The notes: generated by a model from the sequence alone, not told the origin. Positions 37,039-45,297 are shown, counted from the stretch's first letter. The stretch: 45,619 bases of DNA from a virus (IMGVR_UViG_3300036828_000412:1-45619), one strand, 5' to 3'. Program-made: numbers and translations.

Positions 37039-37847
37039 GCTGCTTGCTCCTTTTCTAGATAAGCGGGCACCTGCTCCAGCCGGAGCACGTTGGCCCCCAC
37101 GTTTTGCACTTGTTGATTGATCTTCGGGCAATGCACCGTGAGCGCTTTTTGCCGGGGATCGATGCACGCCGTGCAAGCGTGTAGGTAATCCGGGTTAGCC
37201 CATTTGTCCGCCAGTTCCTTAGCGTCCGCGTAGCGCCCTTTGTCATACGGGACTTTGTTTTCCTCGAGGTAATCCCACACGTCGGCGTCGGTCCAGTGCC
37301 GTAATGGGAAAGCGATTCGCACGCCGCCCGCCTCTGTGTGGTCGCACTTGAGCGGGATCGGCCCATCGAACGGATCCATGTCAGTTGACTTGTGGCCGAT
37401 CAACGCGTTCTCCCATAGCCAGGCAATCTTTGCGCTCTTAGGCCGTAAGAGCCACTGGAGCCCGCACACAAAATCGCGGCGCGCAATGGGTGACTCTATG
37501 TTGATCGGTAAGTCCATCCCGCTATTCCCAAAGTGGTAGCGCGCCACTAGCTCCAGGTGGCGCTCGTTCGCTTTAACTCCGCACGCTGCCGGCGGGAAAT
37601 CGTGCACTTCCAGGCCCCATGATTCGATAACGCGGTTCGCGAACTTGTTCTTAAATGCGAACCATGGGTGCCGGTGGTAGAGGACTGGGAGCGGGTAAGT
37701 GGAGCAAGCCAGGTCCGAGCGGGGCAACGTTTCACGCGCCAGGTGTAGCAGCGCCATGGAGTCCTTGCCAAAGCTGCACAAGAGCACTGCGTTCCGGCAA
37801 AAGCGCCGGATCAATTCCCGGCTGTGGTCGATGAGATCCTTATTCAT
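37035..37847 (-). CDS. PAPS-reductase-like PP-loop protein (270 aa)
   Basis: 270 residues, coupled by ATGA to the methyltransferase upstream and the lysozyme-domain gene downstream. The PP-loop SFGKDS is at 25-30; the IAFPLRHWTDADVWDYLEEN stretch (about 177-196) is the hallmark of adenosine-phosphosulfate reductase/DndC-like proteins; Cys225 and Cys228 (CTAC) plus Cys240 could bind a cluster. Family members use ATP or APS/PAPS to move sulfur or adenylate nucleic acids and small molecules. A role in phage DNA or RNA modification together with the methyltransferase is an attractive inference, but plain sulfate metabolism cannot be excluded. No other sulfur genes are present. Confidence 0.85.
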   Translation of the reverse strand: MNKDLIDHSRELIRRFCRNAVLLCSFGKDSMALLHLARETLPRSDLACSTYPLPVLYHRHPWFAFKNKFANRVIESWGLEVHDFPPAACGVKANERHLELVARYHFGNSGMDLPINIESPIARRDFVCGLQWLLRPKSAKIAWLWENALIGHKSTDMDPFDGPIPLKCDHTEAGGVRIAFPLRHWTDADVWDYLEENKVPYDKGRYADAKELADKWANPDYLHACTACIDPRQKALTVHCPKINQQVQNVGANVLRLEQVPAYLEKEQAA

Positions 37848-38509
37848 TTGTAGAACACGAGCGTTGCGCTCCCGGTGTTGCGTAGCGTGACCGTTTGCGG
37901 CATCAGGTCCGCGATTTCTTTCGGCAGAAAAGTGCCGTAGCGGATCCCGCGATCGAGATTAAAGCCGGCAGCGACGAAGGCCCTGGTCACTTCGGAGACT
38001 GTTCGCGCTATGTATTGCAGATCGTGCTCGAGCCAGGTCGGCTTGAACGGGTCGAGCTGAAAGAGGTCGTAGAGGTAAACGTGGCCGCCTTTCTCCAGCA
38101 CCCGATCGCACTCATCCGTAAAGCGGGACAAGTCTTCTATGTGCCCCAGCACGTAAGTGGCGAGGATCGCGTCCACGTCGCCGCGAGCGAGGGGCAGGGA
38201 CTCGGCTAGCCCTTCGATCCGCTCGAGATCTGTCGGGCACATTGCGAGCTGGGCCGGGCTCTTGTTGATGAGGATGCAATGCAAGTCCGGCCGTTTCACC
38301 CGCATTAGCCTAGCCAGCTCGCCCACGCCGCATCCCACGTCTGCAATCCGGGCGTCTTCTGGTGGATCAAAGATCGCTAGTAGTTCGTTCGCGTGCGCTT
38401 GATCGTCCGGCGCAAACCGGTGGATCTGCAGCAAGGCAGAACCCGAGCGACTCAACGCCTCGCAGGTGAGCTCGCCCACCCGCGCGTCGTCATCATAGAT
38501 CGAAGTCAT
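37844..38509 (-). CDS. SAM-dependent class I methyltransferase (221 aa)
   Basis: 221 residues, ATG at 38509. Motif I is ADVGCGVGELARLM (about 56-69), post-I acidic loop (LHCILINKSPAQ), motif with LPLARGDVDAILATYVLGHI (about 105-125) and a VLEKGGHVYLYD strand (about 138-149). The fold is a typical Rossmann-like methyltransferase of the UbiE/COQ5-like style, target unknown. It shares an ATGA overlap with the PAPS-reductase-like gene, so the two products likely work together. Neither gene belongs to the standard internal-protein block, so both are an inserted module. Confidence 0.85.
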   Translation of the reverse strand: MTSIYDDDARVGELTCEALSRSGSALLQIHRFAPDDQAHANELLAIFDPPEDARIADVGCGVGELARLMRVKRPDLHCILINKSPAQLAMCPTDLERIEGLAESLPLARGDVDAILATYVLGHIEDLSRFTDECDRVLEKGGHVYLYDLFQLDPFKPTWLEHDLQYIARTVSEVTRAFVAAGFNLDRGIRYGTFLPKEIADLMPQTVTLRNTGSATLVFYK

Positions 38510-38515
38510 CTTGTG

Positions 38516-39082
38516 TTAGTAGGCCGTTGCAGCCGCGCCAATCAAGCCTACCCCTGCGCTTAACCCGCCGCTGGCCTTGTTCCCGCCGGCGATCGATTGC
38601 GCTGCGGCCGCGTTCTGATTACTGGAGAACACATCGCTACCGAAGTTAAGGAGTGGCGCGAGGAGTGCCATGAAGTTACCAGTCTCCGCAGCCTCGGTCC
38701 CTAGCCCTTGTTGCTGGACCTGGCCGCTTTCTTGCAGCGCCTGCTGCACCCGTTGTTGCTGGAAAGCCTGTCGGTTTAAGAGCTCCTGCCCCACATACTG
38801 GTTGCCATGGAGCTGGCCCGTTTCCGCGAAAAGCGCGCCTGTTTGCCTGCGCACGTCGCCCTCCTGCTCGTGTGTCAACGCGCCTCCGCTGGCGAGGATC
38901 GGCTGGACATACTGCTGGAGAAACGGCTGGAGCGATTGCAGATAGTTCTGTTGTTGTCCCTCCAGGATCGGCTGGCCGCTCACAAAGTTTTGAAACGCTG
39001 GCAGCTCCTGGCTTTTGAACGCGCCAAATGTCTGGCCTAGTTCCTGGCCTAGATTTTGTTGTGGTATTTGTGGTCCGCCCAT
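38516..39082 (-). CDS. Internal virion protein, gp14-like (188 aa)
   Basis: 188 residues, ATG at 39082 with AAGGAG. Gln-rich helical sequence (QNLGQELGQTFGAFKSQELP; LQQYVQPILASGGALTHEQE; FQQQRVQQALQESGQVQQQG) ending in a Gly/Ala-rich tail (GGLSAGVGLIGAAATAY). This composition and position between a gp13-like gene and a lysozyme-domain gene match T7 gp14-type ejectosome proteins. It overlaps the previous gene by 34 bases. Homology cannot be proven by eye, since such proteins diverge strongly. Confidence 0.6.
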   Translation of the reverse strand: MGGPQIPQQNLGQELGQTFGAFKSQELPAFQNFVSGQPILEGQQQNYLQSLQPFLQQYVQPILASGGALTHEQEGDVRRQTGALFAETGQLHGNQYVGQELLNRQAFQQQRVQQALQESGQVQQQGLGTEAAETGNFMALLAPLLNFGSDVFSSNQNAAAAQSIAGGNKASGGLSAGVGLIGAAATAY

Positions 39083-39480
39083 AATTTTGCTCCTTTACTT
39101 ATTGCTCTCGTAAAACGCCCGAGCGGGAGCACTCGCATTTTGCCGGCACCGCGGCGGTAGAAGCAGATTGCCGGGAGAAACCCCGGGGTGAGACTTATGA
39201 GTTCCCTTAAGTCGCCCACCGCCATACGCACGAACCAGGCCGGCCTTATTGGCGGGATCGGCACCCCGTCCGCGTCCAGCGGCGCGAGGTCGATCACTTT
39301 CGCCATCACAAAGCAGGTCGGCCGCGAGATCACTACCCCGTAAAGGAGGTAGTGCTTGAGGTCCTCCTGGAAGCTGGCCATGCCTTTCCACTTCTTATAA
39401 CACGCGTGCGCGAGCTCGATCGCTGTGGGCCGACGCGGATCAACGCCTCTGATCATTGTCATAAAGGTCGGGTCGGTCAC
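39049..39480 (-). CDS. gp13-like internal virion protein (143 aa)
   Basis: 143 residues from a GTG at 39480 that overlaps the tail gene stop (GTGA). TAIELAHACYKKWKGMASFQ, FVMAKVIDLAP, then RMAVGDLRELISLTPGFLPA and FYRRGAGKMRVLPLGRFTRA. The helix-strand order recalls the T7 gp13-like family (an acetyltransferase-like fold with a final RxxxxLGF). The overall gene order, tail tube B-gp13-gp14-lysozyme-giant protein, supports it. Catalytic activity is not suggested. Confidence 0.5.
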   Translation of the reverse strand: MTDPTFMTMIRGVDPRRPTAIELAHACYKKWKGMASFQEDLKHYLLYGVVISRPTCFVMAKVIDLAPLDADGVPIPPIRPAWFVRMAVGDLRELISLTPGFLPAICFYRRGAGKMRVLPLGRFTRAISKGAKLWADHKYHNKI

Positions 39481-41312
39481 GCTGCTACCCTCACGGTTGG
39501 CGGGACCTGCGTGGAATCGACGCCCACGCCCTGGATCTCGCATCTCCCTTTGGTGTTCTCGATACGGAAACTCACCCACCTGCCATTGGCGCGCACGGCC
39601 TTGCGTTCCACCGATTGCTGTGTGGGACCTGTGCCCGACGGTGCGGTCCCGGGGATGCTTTCCACGTCACCCAACGCCAGGCCCTCGAAATCCTGCACGG
39701 CAAACTCTTCGTCGGAGCTGCTGTAGTCCAGACGCCGCGGCTCCAGTGGATCGCCCGTCGCATCCGGGTCAAAGTAATCCGGGTGCCCGTGCGGGTAGAA
39801 CTTTTCCCGGTTCTTCGTGATGGGTCCGTCCTCGGTGATCAGCTTTTCTTCGCTAAAGCCATCGGTGATCGCGGTGATGTTTATCTCGGGGTTAAACGTG
39901 GAGATGGCCAGTTGCATCCGGTGAAACCGGTTATACTCACCTGGGCCCGCGTAACCGCGCGTCTCGATCAGTGAATCGATGTGATTGGACCCATTAAAGG
40001 TGTCGTCAAAGAACCCTTCGTAAAGGAGGTAAACAATCGATTTCGTGTAATCGATCGCGAACAGACGGCGCGCGTCGTTATAGCTCGCGATGTGCATGGC
40101 GTGAAACCCAAAGTCCGGGTCCGTCCACGTGTCGATCGATTCCCATTGCCTGGTGTTATTGTTGTAGACGATGATTGTGTTGTTACGCAGCGCACCGTCG
40201 AGCGGCACACCAAAGTAAGTGTAGAGCTCGAGCGTTTGCGCGCACGCCCCGCCTGCGCTTAAGGACTTGGCTGCGGCCCAGTTGATCCGGTCGATCACTG
40301 GCTGGAGCGGTTCGCTGGCCGGCGCGGCTTCTGTGGTAACCTTCTCTGTGATCACCTCGGTCAAGCGATAGATGCCGTCCGGCTCTGAGAGGAACATCAC
40401 GTCTGTGCCCACTTCTACTATCGAGCCGGTGCCGCACGCGCCCCGGTTCACACTGAATGGAGTTTGCACCGCCAGCGTGGGATCGATCGTAAAGTTACTT
40501 AGGAAGTGCAGCGTCTTGGCCTTGAAGACCACGATCCCGTTACGGAAATACGCCCACACGCGCACGATGAAATCGGCCTGCCCACTGTTGATCCTGTAAA
40601 CGCCAAAGACGTCGTCGTAGCTCGTGGAGTCGCCGGGATCGCTCACGATGAGCTGGTCGCGGGCCGGCAGGTCCGGTCGATACTGGTTGTAGTAGATGAT
40701 CCTGTCTTTAAAGGGTTCACCGCTCCACGAGTTTTGTGACACCAACAAGCGCCCATAAGTGGAGAGCGCCATGGGTTCAAACTTCCCCGTGTGCACGGGA
40801 GGCCCGGGATCGGCAGTGACAAAGCCGTCCCACACCAGGATGGGCCGGGCGTGCACCACGCCGCCTGAGTCCGCCCAGAGGTTGGGCCTTCGTAGCACGA
40901 TCACTTTGTCGAAGTTCTGTACGAACTCCACGCCATCCACTAATTCAAAGCCGTTATCGGCCGGCGTGCCCGTGAGATGGATCGGCACCTGGACGGGGTC
41001 CTTCCCAAACTCGAGCACCCACACAAAGTGTTGGTCCTTCTCTGCGATGAGCATCATCTCTTCGCCGTTCGGGTTGTTATACACGAACGAGCCCAGGAAC
41101 GGCTTTGTGAACAGGGGGTTAAAATCCGTCGGGATCGCGGTGCCGAGCCGGTCCGCTGCGGTGCCGAGTCGCAACCGTTTGTTCTCGCTGCGCGCGAGCA
41201 CGCCAGCGCCCAGGAGCGATCGTTCGCGCACCATGTCGAGGGCGGCGAAGCGCAGGTCGACGTCAGTTTTCTCCTGCGTATCGCGTCGGCCGTAGCTACC
41301 CCAGCGGTTCAT
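39477..41312 (-). CDS. Tail tubular protein B / gp12-like (611 aa)
   Basis: 611 residues, ATG at 41312. Beta-rich throughout, with repeated strand motifs suggesting a propeller or beta-sandwich: FLGSFVYNNPNGEEMMLIAE, VEFVQNFDKVIVLRRPNLWA, PFKDRIIYYNQYRPDLPARD, FRNGIVVFKAKTLHFLSN, DVMFLSEPDGIYRLTE, RRLFAIDYTKSIVYLLYEGF. Length and position agree with T7 gp12, which forms the nozzle of the short tail. The C-terminus contains AVQDFEGLALGD, a motif shared with the 51-residue gene upstream at 42114-42269. Two small tandem copies of cataacgctc occur just before the ATG (41309-41331). Confidence 0.7.
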   Translation of the reverse strand: MNRWGSYGRRDTQEKTDVDLRFAALDMVRERSLLGAGVLARSENKRLRLGTAADRLGTAIPTDFNPLFTKPFLGSFVYNNPNGEEMMLIAEKDQHFVWVLEFGKDPVQVPIHLTGTPADNGFELVDGVEFVQNFDKVIVLRRPNLWADSGGVVHARPILVWDGFVTADPGPPVHTGKFEPMALSTYGRLLVSQNSWSGEPFKDRIIYYNQYRPDLPARDQLIVSDPGDSTSYDDVFGVYRINSGQADFIVRVWAYFRNGIVVFKAKTLHFLSNFTIDPTLAVQTPFSVNRGACGTGSIVEVGTDVMFLSEPDGIYRLTEVITEKVTTEAAPASEPLQPVIDRINWAAAKSLSAGGACAQTLELYTYFGVPLDGALRNNTIIVYNNNTRQWESIDTWTDPDFGFHAMHIASYNDARRLFAIDYTKSIVYLLYEGFFDDTFNGSNHIDSLIETRGYAGPGEYNRFHRMQLAISTFNPEINITAITDGFSEEKLITEDGPITKNREKFYPHGHPDYFDPDATGDPLEPRRLDYSSSDEEFAVQDFEGLALGDVESIPGTAPSGTGPTQQSVERKAVRANGRWVSFRIENTKGRCEIQGVGVDSTQVPPTVRVAA

Positions 41313-41319
41313 AACGCTC

Positions 41320-42108
41320 TCATAACGCTCTTAGGACACCGCAAGCGTGGATCCGTAGGCGGCTATTGTGGAAGGGCGAGTAGAAGAACAGCGCGTCCGG
41401 CACCGCGCTCAAAGTCATTTGCGAGGATTGGACGAGCGTGATCGTCCACTGGTCCAGCGTGGAGATCACCAGGTCGCCCGTGGGAGTGTTGCTAAAGAGC
41501 ATGTCGGATGAGTTCCCGCTCTTATACACTTTTGCCGTGACCTGCTTCGATGTGGAGCTAGCACGCAGCAACTGGATTCCAATGAACGTGGCGTAACCGC
41601 CGGCCGAAGCGGGCACCTGCGGGAAATGCGGGAAGCCGGTGTTGAGCACCCCTAAGCGGGTTGTCCCGTCAAACACCGCGAAGGTTGCGATCGAGTTTAT
41701 GCTGTTTTTTATTCGCCAGTAATATTGGTTTGTAGCCGTGCCGATGCCGATGTCGCTGCTTAAGAGCACGCTATCTCCGGGATCCTGGTGGGAGATAGCG
41801 GCCGAGTTACTAAAGCCGATAAACAGTGTGCCCGCGTTGGTCGGGAGGTTGCCGTCGCTTGTCTTGAACCCAATCCAGCAGCGGTCCTGTGGCGGCATGA
41901 CATTGGGATTTGTGATCGTTTCGGCGAGCCCGGTCGGGTCATCGTCCGGCGTGGTGCCTCCACTAGTTTTGGTGAGGCTTAGGAAAGCGCCGCCGCGGAG
42001 GTCCTTCCAGTCCGTCGAATCAAACGGGTAAGTGAACGATTCCCGGGCACCCAGGATCAGGTTCTGTTCGTTCACCCCGCCGGTCACTTTGTTATAGATC
42101 TTAGGCAT
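41320..42108 (-). CDS. Hypothetical structural protein, beta-sandwich-like (262 aa)
   Basis: 262 residues, ATG at 42108, five bases after the small 51-residue gene. Many Ser/Thr/Gly and alternating hydrophobics (SFTYPFDSTDWKDLRGGAFL, DRCWIGFKTSDGNLPTNAGT, NQYYWRIKNSINSIATFAVF) suggest a jelly-roll or lectin-like sandwich. It lies between tail adaptor and tail nozzle genes, thus probably a tail component or a binding module. I cannot name a family. Confidence 0.6.
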   Translation of the reverse strand: MPKIYNKVTGGVNEQNLILGARESFTYPFDSTDWKDLRGGAFLSLTKTSGGTTPDDDPTGLAETITNPNVMPPQDRCWIGFKTSDGNLPTNAGTLFIGFSNSAAISHQDPGDSVLLSSDIGIGTATNQYYWRIKNSINSIATFAVFDGTTRLGVLNTGFPHFPQVPASAGGYATFIGIQLLRASSTSKQVTAKVYKSGNSSDMLFSNTPTGDLVISTLDQWTITLVQSSQMTLSAVPDALFFYSPFHNSRLRIHACGVLRAL

Positions 42109-42113
42109 TGCTC

Positions 42114-42269
42114 TTACCGTTGGTTAAAGAAAGCCTGATCGTCTTCAAGCTGCACGTTGCCGATGTGCGTCGAGCCTGAGACAGTGGTCGTGGTGCCGAG
42201 TGCCATCGATTCAAAATCCTGCACCGAATCGTTTTGCGTTGAAGCAAAGAATCCTTCCAGGAACCTCAT
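42114..42269 (-). CDS. Small hypothetical protein (51 aa) with QDFE motif
   Basis: 51 residues from the ATG at 42269, which overlaps the stop of the 775-residue gene (ATGA). MRFLEGFFASTQNDSVQDFE, SMALGTTTTVSGSTHIGNVQ, then LEDDQAFFNQR. The stretch SVQDFESMALG closely resembles AVQDFEGLALG near the end of the tail nozzle protein (39477-41312), suggesting a common module or a small piece that pairs with it. Too short for function calling, but the coupling and the shared motif support it as a real gene. Confidence 0.65.
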   Translation of the reverse strand: MRFLEGFFASTQNDSVQDFESMALGTTTTVSGSTHIGNVQLEDDQAFFNQR

Positions 42270-44593
42270 CGCACGTTATACCTCGATCTGGGTTTGGATT
42301 GGTCTGTAAGCGGCGCGTAGGTGGGCGCAACGAACTTCTCGGTCCGGTCCTTTAGATCAGCGCCCGCGCCCTGCTCTTCCACGGTGGCCTTGTCCGTCTG
42401 GCCGCCTTCGCGCAGCGCGTCAGCGTAAGCGCCGCGCACCACGCTCTCCACGAGCGACATGGGAAAGACGACTTGTTCCCACCACAGGGTCCCGCCGCCA
42501 CCGCCGCCACCGCCGCCGCCACCGCCGCCGCTGCCCGAATACGTTGCGGAAGCTTCCAACGAGATGATGCTCCCATCAGTAGAAACCGCCCGGAGCGTAG
42601 TCGGGCCCGCCGCTATATGCACAACGGCGGGGCTTGTGACCCGTGTCCCGTTAGTCAGACCCGGGGGCGTGTTGTCGGTAGTGTAAATAATACGTAGCGG
42701 CGGAGTCGTTGATACCGTGGCATCCAAAGGCGCGGTCCCGCTAGTCGGGACAATGGTCGGCGCGGGTATCGTCGTGCCAATCCCCCTGTAGATTCCAACC
42801 GTTTCAAACGAAATGTTCGTGCCATCGGTCGTCACAGCTCGCAGTGCAAGGGGGGCGGCTACATGGACGACAGTCCCGCTTGGCACCTGCGTTCCGTTAC
42901 TCAAACTCGGCGGCGTATCGTTTACCGTATAGATAATGTTTAGTGATGCGGTATTGGACAGCGTAACGTCCAGTGGCACTGTGCCAGCCTGCGGGGTAAC
43001 AGATGGCTCCGGCAGGTCGGGGCCGCCCATGTACGACCCACTGCTTTCGCTGGAAATATTCACACCATCGGTAGAGACGGCGCGTAGAGTGCATGGGGTT
43101 GTCAGGTGTAGGACGGTGCCATTTGGAATCGTCACGCCGTTGGTCAAACTCGGTGGCGTATTGTCTAATGTGTAAATGATCTGGATGGAAGAGGTGTCCG
43201 GACCGCTTGTTCCGCCTGGAACCAAGAGCGTCACGTCCAGTGGAACGTTGCCACGGGCCGGGGAGATCCCCGGCGGAATGAGCCGCGTTACCACAGCAGG
43301 TGGTATGCTGATAGAATCTATCATCGCGTCCTGGCTCATGGTCATCGACATCGTGAGTAGATTGGTGTCTACCGCAACGCCCAGGCTGGCTAGGAACGGA
43401 TCAAGGGCGCTCGCGTTCCTGATCGCTTGCGCGAGCCCCGTCAAAATTTGCGAGGGCGCATCGTAGCTCTGGGTAGTATAACCAACCTCATGCTGCAACC
43501 CTGAGACGTCCGTAAACAGCAGGGTGTATGTCCAGCCCTGCACGAAATCGGACGGGCTAATTGAAAGCTTCACGACTTTTGACAGCGGATCGGTGGCAGG
43601 TGTGGCCACCACGTATTGCTGCGTCTGGCTCACAGGCAACTGAATGGCCCCGGGACCATTCAACGACACGGCCTTGTAGGTGCCGGTCACGATAAATTTG
43701 GAGGGGTTATTAAGGGTGATCGTTTTAGCCGTTGTGTCTGACGTGATGGCGAATGCGGGCAAATCGGTGACGAGCGCGGCGTGCAGACTGTTAATTATAT
43801 CATTCAGCGTCATCACCCCGTCGGCGGTCTGTGTATGCGTGCTAAGGACGGCATTAGTCACTGCGTCTTTCACTGTCATAATGACCACCGACCCACTCGG
43901 CGGCGTGGCCGGCGGATCCGGACCGGGGTCGAGACCTGTGAACCCTGCCACCACGATCTGCGGTTTCTGCGACACCCCGGTATCGGCCGGGGCGAGCTCC
44001 TGCATGAGCTGTATCAGGCCGAAGGTGTCTACACCCTGGTGCGCTGTGGGGTCGTGGTTAATGTTGTGGGCTGTAAGGCTCCGGTAACAGTGGCCGCTCT
44101 TACGCGAGTAAGCGAGGTCGCCCCGGTCGTAAGTGACACTCGAGTCCCACTTGTCGGCCGTGAACTTGGGCGGTGTGCCCAGATACTTTATCCACACCGT
44201 GGAGCCGTGATCGTAGCCTACATGCACCCCTACATCCCGTAGCTTGAAGGGTGTGTCTACCGGCGTTTTAGCCTGATCCGGGTCAGCGAGGTAAACCCCG
44301 AAGACACGCGCGAGCCTTACCGTATCGATCCCGGCATGGCCGCCCACAGGGCTCTCGTTGTATGTGACGATGTGGTCGCTGTTCACCACGAACTGACCAA
44401 TGTCAGCCCACTCAGGGAAGTCCGCGTGATCGTAACATCTGCGCACTGCTTCATTGATGTAATGGGCGAGGGCCTGGGCCTGGTCTGTTAAGAGATTGTC
44501 GATCGGATCCAGCCCCATCTTGTAGGCGATCGCCCATAGTACGTCGTCCCGGAAGTTCGCGGTCCGCATCATTGATGGTGTAAAGACTGTCAT
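42266..44593 (-). CDS. Tail adaptor (gp11-like), long copy with inserted Ig-like repeats (775 aa)
   Basis: 775 residues, ATG at 44593 (ATGA overlap with the holin-like gene). Residues 1-195 and about 698-775 align with the 397-residue adaptor at 2859-4052: FGVYLADP.. TPFKLRDVGVHVGYDHGSTV against GVYSRNP.. LPFRPSEKGIDVYYAQGPTV, the CBM-like SSVTYDRGDLAYSRKSGHCY, and GAYADALRE against GAYADSLRE. Between them lie a beta-rich stretch and three 80-residue modules (about 440-685) with a conserved IIYTxDNTPPxLTNG and xLRAVSTDGxNIS core, typical of chitobiase C-terminal/Ig-like domains. A 13-Gly linker (about 684-697) joins them to the adaptor C-terminus. The insertion would project binding domains from the tail neck. 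Confidence 0.7.
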   Translation of the reverse strand: MTVFTPSMMRTANFRDDVLWAIAYKMGLDPIDNLLTDQAQALAHYINEAVRRCYDHADFPEWADIGQFVVNSDHIVTYNESPVGGHAGIDTVRLARVFGVYLADPDQAKTPVDTPFKLRDVGVHVGYDHGSTVWIKYLGTPPKFTADKWDSSVTYDRGDLAYSRKSGHCYRSLTAHNINHDPTAHQGVDTFGLIQLMQELAPADTGVSQKPQIVVAGFTGLDPGPDPPATPPSGSVVIMTVKDAVTNAVLSTHTQTADGVMTLNDIINSLHAALVTDLPAFAITSDTTAKTITLNNPSKFIVTGTYKAVSLNGPGAIQLPVSQTQQYVVATPATDPLSKVVKLSISPSDFVQGWTYTLLFTDVSGLQHEVGYTTQSYDAPSQILTGLAQAIRNASALDPFLASLGVAVDTNLLTMSMTMSQDAMIDSISIPPAVVTRLIPPGISPARGNVPLDVTLLVPGGTSGPDTSSIQIIYTLDNTPPSLTNGVTIPNGTVLHLTTPCTLRAVSTDGVNISSESSGSYMGGPDLPEPSVTPQAGTVPLDVTLSNTASLNIIYTVNDTPPSLSNGTQVPSGTVVHVAAPLALRAVTTDGTNISFETVGIYRGIGTTIPAPTIVPTSGTAPLDATVSTTPPLRIIYTTDNTPPGLTNGTRVTSPAVVHIAAGPTTLRAVSTDGSIISLEASATYSGSGGGGGGGGGGGGGTLWWEQVVFPMSLVESVVRGAYADALREGGQTDKATVEEQGAGADLKDRTEKFVAPTYAPLTDQSKPRSRYNVR
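42491..42532. repeat. GCC/ACC triplet run coding a polyglycine linker
   Basis: A run of ccgccgccacc-type triplets on the plus strand encodes a run of about 13 glycines on the minus strand, between the Ig-like repeats and the adaptor C-terminus of the 775-residue protein. Such a tract can change length by slippage. Confidence 0.8.
42545..43270. repeat. Three tandem Ig-like module repeats inside the long adaptor gene
   Basis: Three consecutive segments of about 235-250 bases, each coding a module with PxxGxxPLDxTxxxxxxxxIIYTxDNTPPxLTNG and xxLRAVSTDGxxIS. They differ at DNA level, so the duplication is not recent. Confidence 0.75.
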
Positions 44594-44793
44594 TTCGCCC
44601 CTCCGTTGCGCGTAGCGAAATAAGCTCCCAAGGCTGTCGTCAACCCAGTGGCTATGGCCAGGAAGATTTCGCCGCCGCTCTCCGACAGCGGCCTTCCGCG
44701 AATCGTGATGCCAATAAGAAGCACCAGGCCCCAGCCGATCAGGCCAGCGGCGATGATGAATGCGACTTGGTCGCGTGGCGAAAGGTTAATCAT
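44590..44793 (-). CDS. Holin-like two-helix membrane protein (67 aa)
   Basis: 67 residues from the ATG at 44793, which has AGGACGG six bases before it; an ATG at 44814 would add seven residues. SPRDQVAFIIAAGLIGWGLV and LLIGITIRG form the first membrane segment, SGGEIFLAIATGLTTALGAY the second, with a charged loop between and ATRNGGAK at the end. Two-helix proteins of this size next to a cell-wall enzyme candidate are typical holins. It overlaps the 39-residue basic gene upstream and the long adaptor gene downstream. Confidence 0.6.
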   Translation of the reverse strand: MINLSPRDQVAFIIAAGLIGWGLVLLIGITIRGRPLSESGGEIFLAIATGLTTALGAYFATRNGGAK

Positions 44794-44905
44794 ACAAAAC
44801 CGTCCTAATCGCATGGCGCATCTTGTAATGGCAATGCCGCCTTCGCAGTTCCCTCTCCAATCGGCGCAACCGCTTGCGTATCTCCTGCCGTATCCTGTGG
44901 TTCAT
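44786..44905 (-). CDS. Small basic helical protein (39 aa)
   Basis: 39 residues from the ATG at 44905, which overlaps the stop of the double-psi-barrel gene (ATGA). MNHRIRQEIRKRLRRLEREL, then RRRHCHYKMRHAIRTVLYD. Extremely basic amphipathic helix, similar in style to the 47-residue gene next to DnaB. Could be a lysis accessory, an internal DNA-binding peptide, or noise in a tight overlap; the ATGA start supports translation. Confidence 0.45.
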   Translation of the reverse strand: MNHRIRQEIRKRLRRLERELRRRHCHYKMRHAIRTVLYD

Positions 44906-45297
44906 ACCCAGCTCCATTCTACGGATGTCATCGCGGGAATGGGAATTCCGAGTGCTTCGCATGCGTCCGGGTTCAAATCGATTCGCGCTGCATTCTTCAA
45001 GTTTTTCACCCACGGCATGCGATCTTTCAGCACGCACACCACCGACTTGTCACCCTTTTCCACCAGCACCTGTTTGTGCTTTGCCTCGTTGATGTGCCCC
45101 CATTTGTTGATCATGTAATCTGGGGGCAACGCGCAGCTTGGACCGGTGCCTTGGGCGGTCGAATCACCCCAGCAGCCAATCGCATTGTCTCCGACGCGGA
45201 AGCATTGGTCATCGGACTTGCCTTGCGCCTTGCACTTCGCAAACCGTGCAATGTCGCGCGGATCGGCAAACGAAGAAGCTTTGACTGCGTGTCTCAT
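44902..45297 (-). CDS. Double-psi beta-barrel (RlpA-like) protein, lysis enzyme candidate (131 aa)
   Basis: 131 residues from the ATG at 45297. The C-terminal half shows the RlpA/DPBB order: CWGDSTAQGTGPSCALPPDY, then KQVLVEKGDKSVVCVLKDRM, ARIDLNPDACEALGIP and SVEWSW, matching V.V.V.DR.P ... IDLS..A...LG ... VxxEW. DPBB proteins of this kind bind or cut bare peptidoglycan glycan strands. There is no signal peptide, so a holin would be needed; the holin-like gene is next but one. No classical endolysin was found elsewhere, which strengthens this candidate. The enzyme role is inferred. Confidence 0.55.
   Translation of the reverse strand: MRHAVKASSFADPRDIARFAKCKAQGKSDDQCFRVGDNAIGCWGDSTAQGTGPSCALPPDYMINKWGHINEAKHKQVLVEKGDKSVVCVLKDRMPWVKNLKNAARIDLNPDACEALGIPIPAMTSVEWSWV

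Noticed and set aside
37035-37847. Assimilatory sulfate reduction gene of a host fragment
   Set aside because: The gene is coupled on both sides to phage late genes and no sulfur pathway neighbours exist, so it is a phage gene.
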